A DNA stretch of 64,000 bases from Rhizobium sp. ZPR4 (GTDB lineage: Bacteria > Pseudomonadota > Alphaproteobacteria > Rhizobiales > Rhizobiaceae), in assembly GCF_040215725.1 (NCBI RefSeq), contig NZ_CP157967.1, forward strand, positions 1,178,001-1,242,000, written 5' to 3'. The position numbers and the translations under genes were made by a program. The notes under the pieces are model-generated. The model worked only from the letters and a program-made list of their open reading frames with translations, did no database searches and was not told the DNA's origin. Positions within the stretch are counted from its first letter, which is position 1. Every line of letters starts with the position of its first letter. Of this stretch, positions 1 to 7,694 are shown one piece after another.

Positions 1-104
1 AGTGCAATCGACACGACGACCGAAAGGTAGAGATCAATATTCTCCCCTGAGCGGATATCTGTCAGAATCCGATCGATACGCGCTCTTCTTGGTGAGGGTG
101 ACAT
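1..104 (-). CDS. Partial unknown protein, N-terminus only, possible membrane protein
   Basis: An ATG at 102-104 on the minus strand lies 5 nt past the stop codon of the GTP-cyclohydrolase-II-like gene and opens a frame that leaves the window. Only 34 residues are visible. The first 24 are basic and charged (Arg-rich near residues 6-12), and then a hydrophobic run begins (LYLSVVVSIA), which looks like the start of a membrane helix. The tight spacing indicates co-translation with the two upstream genes. No family can be assigned from this fragment. A membrane effector paired with nucleotide-handling proteins is an inference only. Confidence 0.5.
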   Translation of the reverse strand, partial: MSPSPRRARIDRILTDIRSGENIDLYLSVVVSIA

Positions 105-109
105 GATGG

Positions 110-619
110 CTAGATCGCTTCACTTGAAAACGGGACGTTAAGGCTCCTTATTGCCGCGGCCTTGTTGGGATTGCTGGTGAGCAACCGGATACCTTTGGGT
201 GAATGGGAGTGAATGATTTTAACGGCCAATCCATATTCTCTAGCGTCAGCTTTATAGCCTGCTGCAAGATAGGCATCTGCTTGTGTCATGCCACGAGCCT
301 TCCACTGCTCAGAAGCAACTTTTGCCGTGTGGCCGTTGCCTCGCCCTTCCTGATCCAGCCATACGATCATTCCGCTTCCATTGGCCGCCAAGATTTCTTG
401 CGCGCGATACATCTGCTGTCGGCAGTCGCAACCAGTGTAAAAAAATACATGCGAACTTAGGCAATCGCTGTGAATTCGGAGAAGTAATGGGTCTGCTTCT
501 GATATATTGCCTAGTGATAATGCAATGGCGGTATCTTTGCCGTCAGTATAAACGGTCTCGAGAAAGGTGGTGACTTCGGTAGTAATTGGTGCTTCTGCTA
601 ACTTAACGAGCAATTTCAA
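110..619 (-). CDS. Divergent GTP cyclohydrolase II-like protein
   Basis: The 169-residue product aligns with the RibA/GTP cyclohydrolase II fold over its whole length. The three zinc-binding cysteines are kept (HSDC near residue 52, then CDC near 63-65), as are the QEGRG loop near 90 and the LLTSNP segment near 145. Two differences from E. coli RibA stand out, judged from memory of that sequence. The position of catalytic Tyr105 appears to be Glu, whereas the arginine equivalent to Arg128 (in AREYG) is kept. The protein also stops about 25 residues early. It is not next to riboflavin genes. Its start overlaps the end of the upstream Nudix-like gene by 17 nt, so the two are translationally coupled. 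It probably acts on GTP or a related nucleotide in a non-riboflavin role. Confidence 0.75.
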   Translation of the reverse strand: MKLLVKLAEAPITTEVTTFLETVYTDGKDTAIALSLGNISEADPLLLRIHSDCLSSHVFFYTGCDCRQQMYRAQEILAANGSGMIVWLDQEGRGNGHTAKVASEQWKARGMTQADAYLAAGYKADAREYGLAVKIIHSHSPKGIRLLTSNPNKAAAIRSLNVPFSSEAI

Positions 620-1442
620 GCTCCTCGCGGGATAATAGAGATATACCGTCCGAAGCGTTAACTGGTCCCAATTCCTCTAAAAGTTCATGCTGAAGAGTAT
701 CGATTGGATCAATTAGATGATCCCATTTGTGCTTGTTAATGTCATTTAGGACAAGCGTCCGCAGGCGTTCAAATTTTGTCGGCGACACATAAAACGATAC
801 GTCGCCTTCATCTTGCGGCATAGTCGAGCCCTTAACCTTGAGAGAAAGGTCGTTTATATAGCTCTTGAATCTTGATTTGTATTTTAGATGGCCGCCAATT
901 GGCTTGTAGAACGCGACGCCTTTCGTCCTAAGATTTTTTTCAGCCAGTTGAAAAATAAAGGCATCTCCATTTGGTAGCGGAACGCGAATGCGGCATAACA
1001 GGCCGGGGCTAAATAGAATGTCATGGGAAGATTGATTTACCAGCGTGGCCAGCTTTGCATTATGTGTCGGCGGCTTCTCTAAGCTTATTCCGCCAACGCT
1101 GTCACCCAGAGTGTACCAATTTTCATTTACCAATTCAGTCGGCAGCATATCCAGCTTGCGAGTATCTATTGCGAGCAGTCTTGGAGGGACCGTCGCTGGG
1201 GCATTCTCTAAATCACAATAGCTCCCAGAGGTTTTGCTAACTTCATCTCGTGACGGCGGATTTAATAAAAAGACTGATGCTCTCTCAAGTTCGCTACTAA
1301 CGAATGCCGAAATTTTACGATTTGCACTGTCCGGCAGAGAAACGTCAAAAATCAGCCACGGCTTGTACTCCAAGTCCCCATCGTCTCTCCTGACCCAAAT
1401 CTCGCGAGTAAATGGGCCTGATATATTTGCTCTATTACTCAC
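603..1442 (-). CDS. Nudix-like protein of unknown function, first gene of a three-gene operon
   Basis: The 279-residue protein is not recognised with certainty. Its C-terminal third has a segment KPIGGHLKY and, about 70 residues later near residue 255, HELLEELG. The latter matches the second half of the Nudix box (REUxEExGU) with His for Arg. This looks like a Nudix fold whose box is interrupted by an insertion, as described for the SMODS-associated Nudix family; that assignment is tentative. The N-terminal 150 residues show no motif I know. The gene is AT-rich compared with the recombinase genes further right. It starts the operon that continues into the GTP-cyclohydrolase-II-like gene by overlap and then into a cut-off third gene. 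Confidence 0.6.
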   Translation of the reverse strand: MSNRANISGPFTREIWVRRDDGDLEYKPWLIFDVSLPDSANRKISAFVSSELERASVFLLNPPSRDEVSKTSGSYCDLENAPATVPPRLLAIDTRKLDMLPTELVNENWYTLGDSVGGISLEKPPTHNAKLATLVNQSSHDILFSPGLLCRIRVPLPNGDAFIFQLAEKNLRTKGVAFYKPIGGHLKYKSRFKSYINDLSLKVKGSTMPQDEGDVSFYVSPTKFERLRTLVLNDINKHKWDHLIDPIDTLQHELLEELGPVNASDGISLLSREELEIAR

Positions 1443-1590
1443 CGTGGTAGATCCTAATTTCTCTTTATTTCAATCTCAGCGGTCTTGTTTGTCAACTATG
1501 GATTGCTACAATTTTAGATTTGGGATGGAGCCAAGGGGCTCATGCCCCCTGAAACCATTGTCGGGCCGGTCAGCATCCGCGCGGCTATCG

Positions 1591-1653
1591 AAAAATCCGC
1601 TCTCCCGGCTGGTGCCGAGCAAGGCCAACGTGCGCCGCGTTAGCGCCGCCGGC
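1591..1653 (+). pseudogene. ParB-like N-terminal domain fragment
   Basis: The plus-strand reading KNPLSRLVPSKANVRR matches the opening of the ParB/RepB nuclease-like domain found in plasmid and island ParB proteins (pattern PLxxLVPSxxNVR). The rest of the domain, normally an ALAxSIxxxGLLxxL stretch, does not follow in any frame I can read. This is most likely the stub of a parB-like gene left by rearrangement. It is short, so the match could be partly chance. Confidence 0.5.
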
Positions 1654-1675
1654 CACCGTCATAGCCAAATGAAGA

Positions 1676-1843
1676 CTATGCCCTGGTCTTAAATTCCACC
1701 TTGCCAACCCAACTTCCGGAGACTGCGTTCGAGCTAATACCGAAAGTCTTTGGTGTTATCGCAACCGTGTAGGTGTGCGAAGTGCCGTCGGGAAGCTTGA
1801 CAATACCGTTTGTCTGCCAAAGCAGTGGTAGTTTGCCACTCAC
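1676..1843 (-). pseudogene. Short minus-strand frame, possible C-terminal remnant
   Basis: A 55-codon frame beginning at a GTG codon (the frame stays open further upstream) reads a protein-like sequence with LPDGTSHTYTV in the middle and SWVGKVEFKTRA at its end. Its composition looks like a real beta-rich polypeptide rather than GC noise. There is no obvious ribosome binding site and no recognisable family. It may be the tail of a gene whose front was lost, as with the ParB relic beside it. Confidence 0.25.
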
Positions 1844-2238
1844 CAAAACCCCGCGCGGATAGGTTAGACGCCGTGAATTGCGATGGGGCGTTGCGGGCTC
1901 CCCCGCAGAAGGGGTGACGTAAAACCGCCCGCCGGGTTGCAGTCAGGGGAAGGCTTTCCCCTCCAAGCTTCCTAACCCATCAACAAAACAATGTGCCGCC
2001 GGCACTTCCGCCGACGCGGCGTGCAGGCACGAGCGGCCCGCGGTCCAAATGGGCAGGCATCGGTAGGTGGTCCCGACAAGATCCACCGACATCAGCGTTC
2101 CGCAAGTCTGTGCTCGGGAGACCGCCCCCGGCGGCGGCACACGACTTGCGGGTTGCTGACGGTGGATCACGGTGCCACCTCACACCGATTGCCCATCGCA
2201 GAACGCGGACCTATCGGCACAAAGCCAAAGGCGGAATA

Positions 2239-2261
2239 GGTCGGACATCAGATGTCCGACC
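2239..2261. repeat. 23-bp perfect palindrome
   Basis: Two 11-base arms flank a single central A; each arm reads GGTCGGACATC on its own strand. Such a compact perfect dyad is typical of an operator, or of a protein-binding site at an origin. It lies 11 bp before the larger palindrome at 2273-2318. Confidence 0.7.
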
Positions 2262-2272
2262 GTGCGGGCGGC

Positions 2273-2318
2273 GGCGGGTCCGTCACTCGCCAACGTGTTG
2301 GGGAGTGACGGACCCGCC
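2273..2318. repeat. 46-bp near-perfect palindrome
   Basis: The outer arms are 16 bp and perfectly complementary (2273-2288 with 2303-2318, arm GGCGGGTCCGTCACTC). The centre holds a second dyad, CCAAC-GT-GTTGG. Only one position in each half (2289 and 2302, G opposite G) breaks the symmetry. It could form a long hairpin or cruciform. There is no T-run after it, so it is not a usual terminator. Confidence 0.75.
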
Positions 2319-2368
2319 AAACCCCAATCACCCCATTGGTTTATTCAAATGCCCTCACATGACAGATG

Positions 2369-2706
2369 AATGATGCCCGTTCCGAACGGAACGAAGCGGC
2401 ATCATTTTACCCGACAAGGCGCTGGCATTTAGCAGGCGCCATCGTTCACTATCCCCCCAGATCAAGCCTAAGCCTGATCCATCTTCCTCACCGTTTCCCC
2501 ACTCAGAAAGGAGAGCAACATGTTTGCTCACTGCATTCGTGCGCCGCCGCGGCGGCGCAACTCCCGATACCAGCTCACCGAGCCGGTATCGGACGCCCAA
2601 CAGGGCACACCACATCGGCCAGCCATCCGGCTGGCTCAGGACGGCTCTTACCGCAAGAAAGGAGACTAACCGCATTCCGGCCCCCGCCGCGAATGTCTTT
2701 TCGCGG
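2369..2706. other. Cluster of further hairpins upstream of the first integrase
   Basis: Five more inverted repeats follow in 340 bp. 2369-2406 has outer arms AATGATGCC/GGCATCATT around an inner GTTCCG/CGGAAC. 2541-2558 is a perfect 18-bp GC palindrome. 2564-2592 has arms CCGATACC/GGTATCGG. 2618-2635 has arms GCCAGCC/GGCTGGC. 2687-2706 has arms CCGCGAA/TTCGCGG. A repeated AGAAAGGAGA motif occurs at about 2505 and 2656. No long credible gene is present. The cluster may be a structured leader RNA for the integrase gene, a replication or transfer origin, or a recombination enhancer. These are inferences; only the dyads are seen directly. Confidence 0.55.
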
Positions 2707-2775
2707 GATGTATTGATCCAAGGATCTCTTCGCATCGGCCATCAACACTCACCTTGAACAAAGGAATAGAGTCTG

Positions 2776-3648
2776 ATGGACGATCTGACCATGGACCTTG
2801 TACGCTTGTGCCGGCGGAACCGTGACGGTTCGCGCGGCACGCAAGCCAATCGCCAACGCGGACTGACCGCAATGGCCGAAGACCTCCAGGAGCTTGGTTA
2901 CAAGCTACCGGGAGCTTCCTCCCTCAAACCCAAGCATGTTGAGGCCCTTGTCGAAAAATGGCTCGAGGAGGACAAGACCGACGCGAGCGTGCGCAACCGG
3001 CTGAGCTGGCTGCGCTGGTGGGCGGAAAAGATCGACAAACCGAATGTCGTCAGCCGCGATAACGCCGCCTATGGCGTCGCCGAGCGTGGCGAGGCGACCC
3101 GCAATCGCGCGCAGGTACTCGACCCGACGAAATTCAATACCATCGAAGATCCCCACATCAAGGCGTCGATTCAGTTGCAGGTCGCGTTCGGCCTTCGCCG
3201 CGAGGAAGCCCTGAAGTTCCGGCCGCATGTGGCTATACGTGCCGACCATATCTCGCTCCAGGCGAGTTGGACGAAAGGGGGGCGAGCACGAACTGTCGCT
3301 ATTGCGACTCTGGAGCAGCGCCAGGTGCTGCAATATGTCATGACGATTGCCAAGGGCCAGGATTCTTTGATCCCCGCCGAGCTAACCTACGTCGAACACC
3401 TCAAGCGCTACGAATACCAGACCAGCAAGGCCGGCTTGCGGAACACCCACGGGTTCCGCCACGCCTACGCCCAACGGCGCTACGCCGCGCTCACCGGCAA
3501 GCCGTGCCCGCTCGCGGGCGGCAAACGCTGGAAAGACATGGACGCCAAGGAGCGCGAAGCCGATCGCGCCGCAAGGCGGCAAATCTCGGCCGAACTCGGC
3601 CATGGCCGCTTGAAAATCACCGACACCTATCTGGGGAGTGCTTTCTGA
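2776..3648 (+). CDS. Tyrosine recombinase/integrase (first of two in the island)
   Basis: The 290-residue protein catalyses site-specific DNA strand exchange. The tyrosine-recombinase residues can be followed in order: Arg in LRREEAL near residue 142, His-x-x-Arg in HGFRH near 224-228, a GH pair in ELGHGR near 273, and the nucleophile Tyr in DTYLG near 285. The N-terminal 100 residues look like the SAM-like core-binding domain of short phage-integrase-N type proteins. The architecture resembles integrases common on proteobacterial plasmids and islands rather than P4-type tRNA integrases. A second ATG lies 15 nt downstream, so the exact start is open. The gene follows the palindrome cluster and overlaps the next gene by one base. 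It may belong to an older element nested in this island. Confidence 0.85.
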   Translation: MDDLTMDLVRLCRRNRDGSRGTQANRQRGLTAMAEDLQELGYKLPGASSLKPKHVEALVEKWLEEDKTDASVRNRLSWLRWWAEKIDKPNVVSRDNAAYGVAERGEATRNRAQVLDPTKFNTIEDPHIKASIQLQVAFGLRREEALKFRPHVAIRADHISLQASWTKGGRARTVAIATLEQRQVLQYVMTIAKGQDSLIPAELTYVEHLKRYEYQTSKAGLRNTHGFRHAYAQRRYAALTGKPCPLAGGKRWKDMDAKEREADRAARRQISAELGHGRLKITDTYLGSAF

Positions 3649-3950
3649 TGAAACGTGCAGAGGGCAATTTCCTGATGGCGACCAAGGTGCGCACCAAATA
3701 CGCCAACACAATCTTCAAGCCGGAAACAGTCGCCACCGCCATCGACGAGGTGGCCTTCAAGGGTCACCGGCAGTACCGCATTGTTCAGGAACTGCCGTTC
3801 GACCTGTCCGATACTGAGGCCGCCAAGGCCTTGGAGGAATGGCTCGATCAGGAACAGTTCCATTATATGTGGCGACCGACCCTGATTAAGCCGGATGATA
3901 TGCGGCCTACGATTTCTAGCGAATATCCCGAGCTTCTAATCGTCTGGTAA
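3648..3950 (+). CDS. Hypothetical protein coupled to the integrase
   Basis: A 100-residue frame begins at an ATG that shares its A with the stop codon of the integrase (TGATG), a strong sign of translational coupling. An internal Met at residue 10 could also be used. The product is mixed alpha/beta in character, acidic in its middle, with a Trp/Tyr-rich stretch (FHYMWRP) in its second half. I do not recognise the family. Its position suggests a recombination accessory factor or a regulator of the element. Confidence 0.6.
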   Translation: MKRAEGNFLMATKVRTKYANTIFKPETVATAIDEVAFKGHRQYRIVQELPFDLSDTEAAKALEEWLDQEQFHYMWRPTLIKPDDMRPTISSEYPELLIVW

Positions 3951-4209
3951 GCACAAGAGGCGCAGCCATCCACGCGGGGCTGCGCTCATGTCTTTCCGTA
4001 TCTGGACGTCCGATTTCATGGCAATGCCCAATACCAGCCCGTTAGAAATTTCCATCAACATTCCACCGCAATGCCCCGCCTGCGCGAAAGCAGATATAGC
4101 TGTGGAAAAGCAAAGGTTGAATTGAAGTATCTATTGTTTGCGACAGTAGGACTCGCAAATATTTCTCCGAAGTGAAATGTCGTTTATTCTTGATTCCTTG
4201 GAGAATGCT

Positions 4210-5286
4210 ATGTTTCGTAGCAGTCTGAACGCTACTATTTTGCTTTTTGCAGCCGGAGTATCTTCATGCTCAAGTTTTGTTAATGCAGGGGATGCAGAAG
4301 TCGTAGCGATAGACGCATCTCGGGTGGAGTCGAATTCAAATAACGTACAGCGAGTACTCTATGCGTTGTCGAAAGACAGCGCGGATTCTACAGGAAAAAC
4401 AAACTGGTATAGAGTAACGGAGGCGGGGTTTAATTACGTTGATACCCGCTGCGACGCCTATTTCGTGACGTTATTTAAGTTGGATCGTGACCGGCTTGCG
4501 GTTCGCGATACGCTATCGGGTTTCTCACAAACAACGTCGGCGATATTGGCCGCGACGGGTGCGAGTGGTATTTCGCTGGCTGTTGTTGCGCAGGCATTTG
4601 GACTGGGCGGCAGGCTGGTGGATATTTCAGCCAATTCGTTCCTTTATCGATTGCCCCCAGACCGGACTATGAAGTTTGTTGGGTCGCTTCAAACGGCTTA
4701 TCGTGGGGGCGCTTACCGACGTCAGAATGAGATCGACTCACCATCAAAGGCGTACCACGAGATACAAAGCTATCTGAAGCTATGCATGCCGCCGATGATT
4801 GAGGCTGAAATTGCGGACTATGTTGCCGACGCTCAAGCTGCCGTTGTGACAACAGACGGCCAGGCGAGGGTCGTTGTTGGAACCGGCCAGAGCGTTGCGC
4901 AAAAGATCGAAGCCTTGCGGCCTTTGCCGGACAGCAGGCAACACTTGCCAGCTCCGCGGCCACCACAACAAACCATGGGAGCAATCACGCCGTTCGAGAG
5001 CAAGCTTCCTCCTGTTCTGCTTAAACAAATCCAATCCCTTTTGTGTGTCCCCCCTACCGGCGTCTGGAATCAAGAAACCCGCAATGCGTTCGTCGCCTTC
5101 TATCAAGGCGGAGAACATCCGAGACCCGCGATCACAAAGGACGGAGTTCAACAGAACGATGTGACGCCGAAAATATCTGAGGCATTGCAGCTCTACAAAG
5201 CCGAGCTTCCAAAAAGTTGCACCGGTACGGGTGATTCCGCACGCAAATACAAAAGTGCCACCGAGCTGGGACAACTGATGTTCTGA
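4210..5286 (+). CDS. Lipoprotein with C-terminal peptidoglycan-binding-like domain
   Basis: The start at 4210 gives a signal peptide ending in a lipobox (GVSSC); a longer start at 4177 would spoil it. The 358-residue mature protein should be anchored in the outer or inner membrane. Near residue 110-135 there is a hydrophobic, Gly/Ala-rich stretch (SAILAATGASGISL) that could be a membrane or glycine-zipper segment. Near residue 275-310 a segment with LLCVPPTGVW and TRNAFVAF resembles a peptidoglycan-binding type 1 domain. The gene is AT-richer than its surroundings. It opens a tightly spaced set of four genes that all look envelope-targeted. The precise function is unknown. Confidence 0.65.
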   Translation: MFRSSLNATILLFAAGVSSCSSFVNAGDAEVVAIDASRVESNSNNVQRVLYALSKDSADSTGKTNWYRVTEAGFNYVDTRCDAYFVTLFKLDRDRLAVRDTLSGFSQTTSAILAATGASGISLAVVAQAFGLGGRLVDISANSFLYRLPPDRTMKFVGSLQTAYRGGAYRRQNEIDSPSKAYHEIQSYLKLCMPPMIEAEIADYVADAQAAVVTTDGQARVVVGTGQSVAQKIEALRPLPDSRQHLPAPRPPQQTMGAITPFESKLPPVLLKQIQSLLCVPPTGVWNQETRNAFVAFYQGGEHPRPAITKDGVQQNDVTPKISEALQLYKAELPKSCTGTGDSARKYKSATELGQLMF

Positions 5287-5316
5287 ATAATTTCCCTCAA
5301 ATCTACGGAGCATTCG

Positions 5317-6567
5317 ATGGCAGTCATGATTTCGACGCGTACACTCAGAGATGCTCCTGGTGGCAACTCTATCGGTATCGATGCGCCGGCTCGCGCCAAA
5401 GTTTCAATCCTTGATACGAAAATCCCCTGGGTTGAGATTCAGATTCCGGGCATTGCGGACACTCCCAAAGGTTGGGTGGCGGAAGCTGCTGTCGACCTTA
5501 ACAGCGATACACCCGGTCCGTTGGACAAACTGGCCTTTGCGTCACAATGCGCGTGGCAAGCGATTATCTACGATGTCAGCGCGCATTACCTGGTCGCCGT
5601 CGCTTCCTTGCGCACTGATATTACCGACGGTCCGCATGCGAATGGCGCGGAGACCGGACCGTTCTCGTTATCTCCTCAAGTCTGGGGGGCCTATGCGCAG
5701 CGCCCCGAAGTCCTTGGCCAATTTGCGGCTGCTGATATCAACGACTGGCTTGTTCAGTGTGTTGTCTTCGCGGTCATTACACGGATCACACAAAAGACCC
5801 TCGCAACATTGCTCTCCGATCAGCCCACGGTTCGCGAGCTGTACCTTGCACAGATAGTTGGAACTGCTGCTGCTGCTGCTGCTATCGCCGACCCATCCAC
5901 CTCCCTTGCATCAAAATTGAATGCTGTTGATGCCAGCGAGTTGGGACGAGAGGGAATTGAGCCCCAGAAAATCGCGGCTAGCTTGCTGAATCTAACAGGC
6001 GCCGCCGCTCTCGATAAATTGGGAGCGGCGCTCGATACTGCTCTCAAGAACACAAGCCAGTTCATAGCGACGGTCGCAGCAGAGATCCTGTCGTCCTCGG
6101 ACGCAACGTTGTCGCCGACAACATCCCCGAGTGTGTCGATTAATTTTGACGCTGCCAAAATCCCACCCAAGCGAAAAGACATGGCACAGCTAATAGTTCA
6201 GCGATTTCAGGAGGCCGGATACGGAGCTATTCAGGAGGTTGCGGCGCTGGCAAACGCGATTGCCGAATCCGGGCTTGACCCCACGATTAAATCTGCGGGA
6301 ACCGAAAAAAGCTACGGACTATTTCAGCTCAACCAAAACGGAGTTGGGGCAGGCCATAGCGCAGATGAGCTGCGTGACCCCGAACGGAATATCGCGATTA
6401 TGTTGCAGTATATGAGCGGTGAGGAACATGCTTCTGATCTGCTGTTTCGGGCTGCGACATCGCTACAGGATGCCGTATCAATTTTCGTTAGAAAGTTCGA
6501 ACGCCCTGCCGACACCGCTGGCGCGATAACCACGCGCCTTCAGATCGCTGTCAATCTTGTTCATTAG
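5317..6567 (+). CDS. Putative murein hydrolase with SH3-like and lysozyme-like domains
   Basis: The 416-residue protein appears modular. Residues 1-65 look like a bacterial SH3 domain. Residues 75-185 contain TGPFSLSPQVWGAY and RELYLAQIVG, which resemble a transglycosylase-like fold followed by the LYLAHFLG-type motif seen in phage-associated lysozymes. Residues 290-415, with VAALANAIAESGLDPT and YGLFQLNQNG, resemble a phage tail-type lysozyme, where the Glu after IA would be catalytic. No signal peptide is evident, so export would rely on another route. It lies 30 bp after the lipoprotein gene and 11 bp before the next gene. Domain calls are by eye and only moderately certain. Confidence 0.6.
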   Translation: MAVMISTRTLRDAPGGNSIGIDAPARAKVSILDTKIPWVEIQIPGIADTPKGWVAEAAVDLNSDTPGPLDKLAFASQCAWQAIIYDVSAHYLVAVASLRTDITDGPHANGAETGPFSLSPQVWGAYAQRPEVLGQFAAADINDWLVQCVVFAVITRITQKTLATLLSDQPTVRELYLAQIVGTAAAAAAIADPSTSLASKLNAVDASELGREGIEPQKIAASLLNLTGAAALDKLGAALDTALKNTSQFIATVAAEILSSSDATLSPTTSPSVSINFDAAKIPPKRKDMAQLIVQRFQEAGYGAIQEVAALANAIAESGLDPTIKSAGTEKSYGLFQLNQNGVGAGHSADELRDPERNIAIMLQYMSGEEHASDLLFRAATSLQDAVSIFVRKFERPADTAGAITTRLQIAVNLVH

Positions 6568-6578
6568 GGGCTGCCAAC

Positions 6579-7694
6579 ATGAGCGACGGAAATGAACCCA
6601 CGCCGGCAGGTGCGCAAGCTCCGCCTCAACCGCCACCCGATCCAAACCAAGCACAATCACCGCAGGCAAACAACGAAACTAAGAGTAGGCGTTTTTCCAT
6701 GCCATCCGGGCGGACCTTGTTGACTTGGTTGCCATTGGCCGTCCTGGTAGTCTGGACAGTATTCTTTATTAAGCCTTGGAAATCACCAGCGGAAAGCAAT
6801 GCGGATGACGTTGCTCTTGCGTGGAACACGACCATGCGGCGGCTGGATATTGATCCAGTTTATCCGCCTCAAGAGGATCTGTCCGTGGGGGATATCTATC
6901 TCATCCTCGATGCCGCTCATGGTGGCGCCGCAGACACCGACGGGAATCTGAAGGGACGAAGCGTAAAAATCGCAACGCTCGATATGCGCGATAATTTTTC
7001 GAGGAGACCGTATACATTTACTTTCACGGAAAACGACCCAACAACTCCAAAAATCGAGGAAGCAAGTCAGGCTCCCGCCACGACGAATTCAACCGACGAT
7101 AAATCCGCACCTGTCGAGCTTTCGATCACAGCTTTCCCCGGGGTCGATGTTAAGACATTCGTCGGAAGCCAGGCGAGTGGATGGAACTTTTCGCTTGGCA
7201 GAAAGACCGGCCAAACTGAGGAAATTTCGATCCCGACTGCTGAAACCTATTCCGTGCCAGTGGTGGATGCAGTGTTGAGATTGGCGAAATTCTGCGGCGA
7301 GAAATCGACTGCCACATTTTGCCAAGATGACGCGGCGCGGAAAATTCTCTCATATGCGTTTGGCGATGCGGTGAACGAGCGCGTTAATGGCGCCTATACC
7401 TTCAATATCCGCATTAGTCTCATCCGACAGGTCTTCCTGACCCGGTATATCAAATCTCAACGTTTCCGCGGAGATGGAGTTACGGCTGGCTTCAAAGAGC
7501 CGGCCAACCAAGGCGCCGCCGACGAGGGCACACAAACTCCATCAAAACAGGCAGCCACTTCTGCGGACTACCAGAATAGATACTCAAATGGCGTGAAGCT
7601 GGAGCGGCCATTTTCACGACCGATAGCGTTCGGATTCCGTCAGGTGTCGTTCGCCCTAAAGCCCAACAGTACTAACCTGGGGAACGGGAAATGA
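6579..7694 (+). CDS. Single-span membrane protein with Pro-rich N-terminus
   Basis: The 371-residue product begins with a 35-residue Pro/Gln/Ala-rich cytoplasmic tail. One clear membrane helix follows near residues 45-65 (LTWLPLAVLVVWTVFFI), and then a large, probably periplasmic region. This is the topology of a bitopic type II membrane protein. I do not recognise the periplasmic domain. It overlaps the next gene by 4 nt (ATGA), so the two are co-translated. It sits directly after the putative lysozyme gene, which suggests a membrane-anchored assembly acting on the cell wall. Confidence 0.6.
   Translation: MSDGNEPTPAGAQAPPQPPPDPNQAQSPQANNETKSRRFSMPSGRTLLTWLPLAVLVVWTVFFIKPWKSPAESNADDVALAWNTTMRRLDIDPVYPPQEDLSVGDIYLILDAAHGGAADTDGNLKGRSVKIATLDMRDNFSRRPYTFTFTENDPTTPKIEEASQAPATTNSTDDKSAPVELSITAFPGVDVKTFVGSQASGWNFSLGRKTGQTEEISIPTAETYSVPVVDAVLRLAKFCGEKSTATFCQDDAARKILSYAFGDAVNERVNGAYTFNIRISLIRQVFLTRYIKSQRFRGDGVTAGFKEPANQGAADEGTQTPSKQAATSADYQNRYSNGVKLERPFSRPIAFGFRQVSFALKPNSTNLGNGK

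Larger units (their letters stand above)
1443..2238. other. Gene-poor island spacer with decayed coding remnants
   Basis: About 800 bases carry no convincing intact gene. A ParB-like fragment lies at 1591-1653. A short minus-strand frame at 1676-1843 reads like the tail of a lost protein. From about 1850 the DNA is very GC-rich, and long open frames there exist on several strands at once, as expected by chance in GC-rich DNA. No promoter or RNA gene could be fixed. Confidence 0.5.

Noticed and set aside
2273..2318. Rho-independent terminator
   Set aside because: The stem is strong but no T-run follows on either strand.
2239..2706. CRISPR array
   Set aside because: The repeats are different palindromes, not direct repeats with regular spacers, and no cas gene is present. 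No CRISPR array was seen anywhere in the window.
3267..3950. Long 227-codon frame overlapping the integrase
   Set aside because: The first two thirds are a shadow of the integrase in another frame; only the part from ATG 3648 is kept as a gene.
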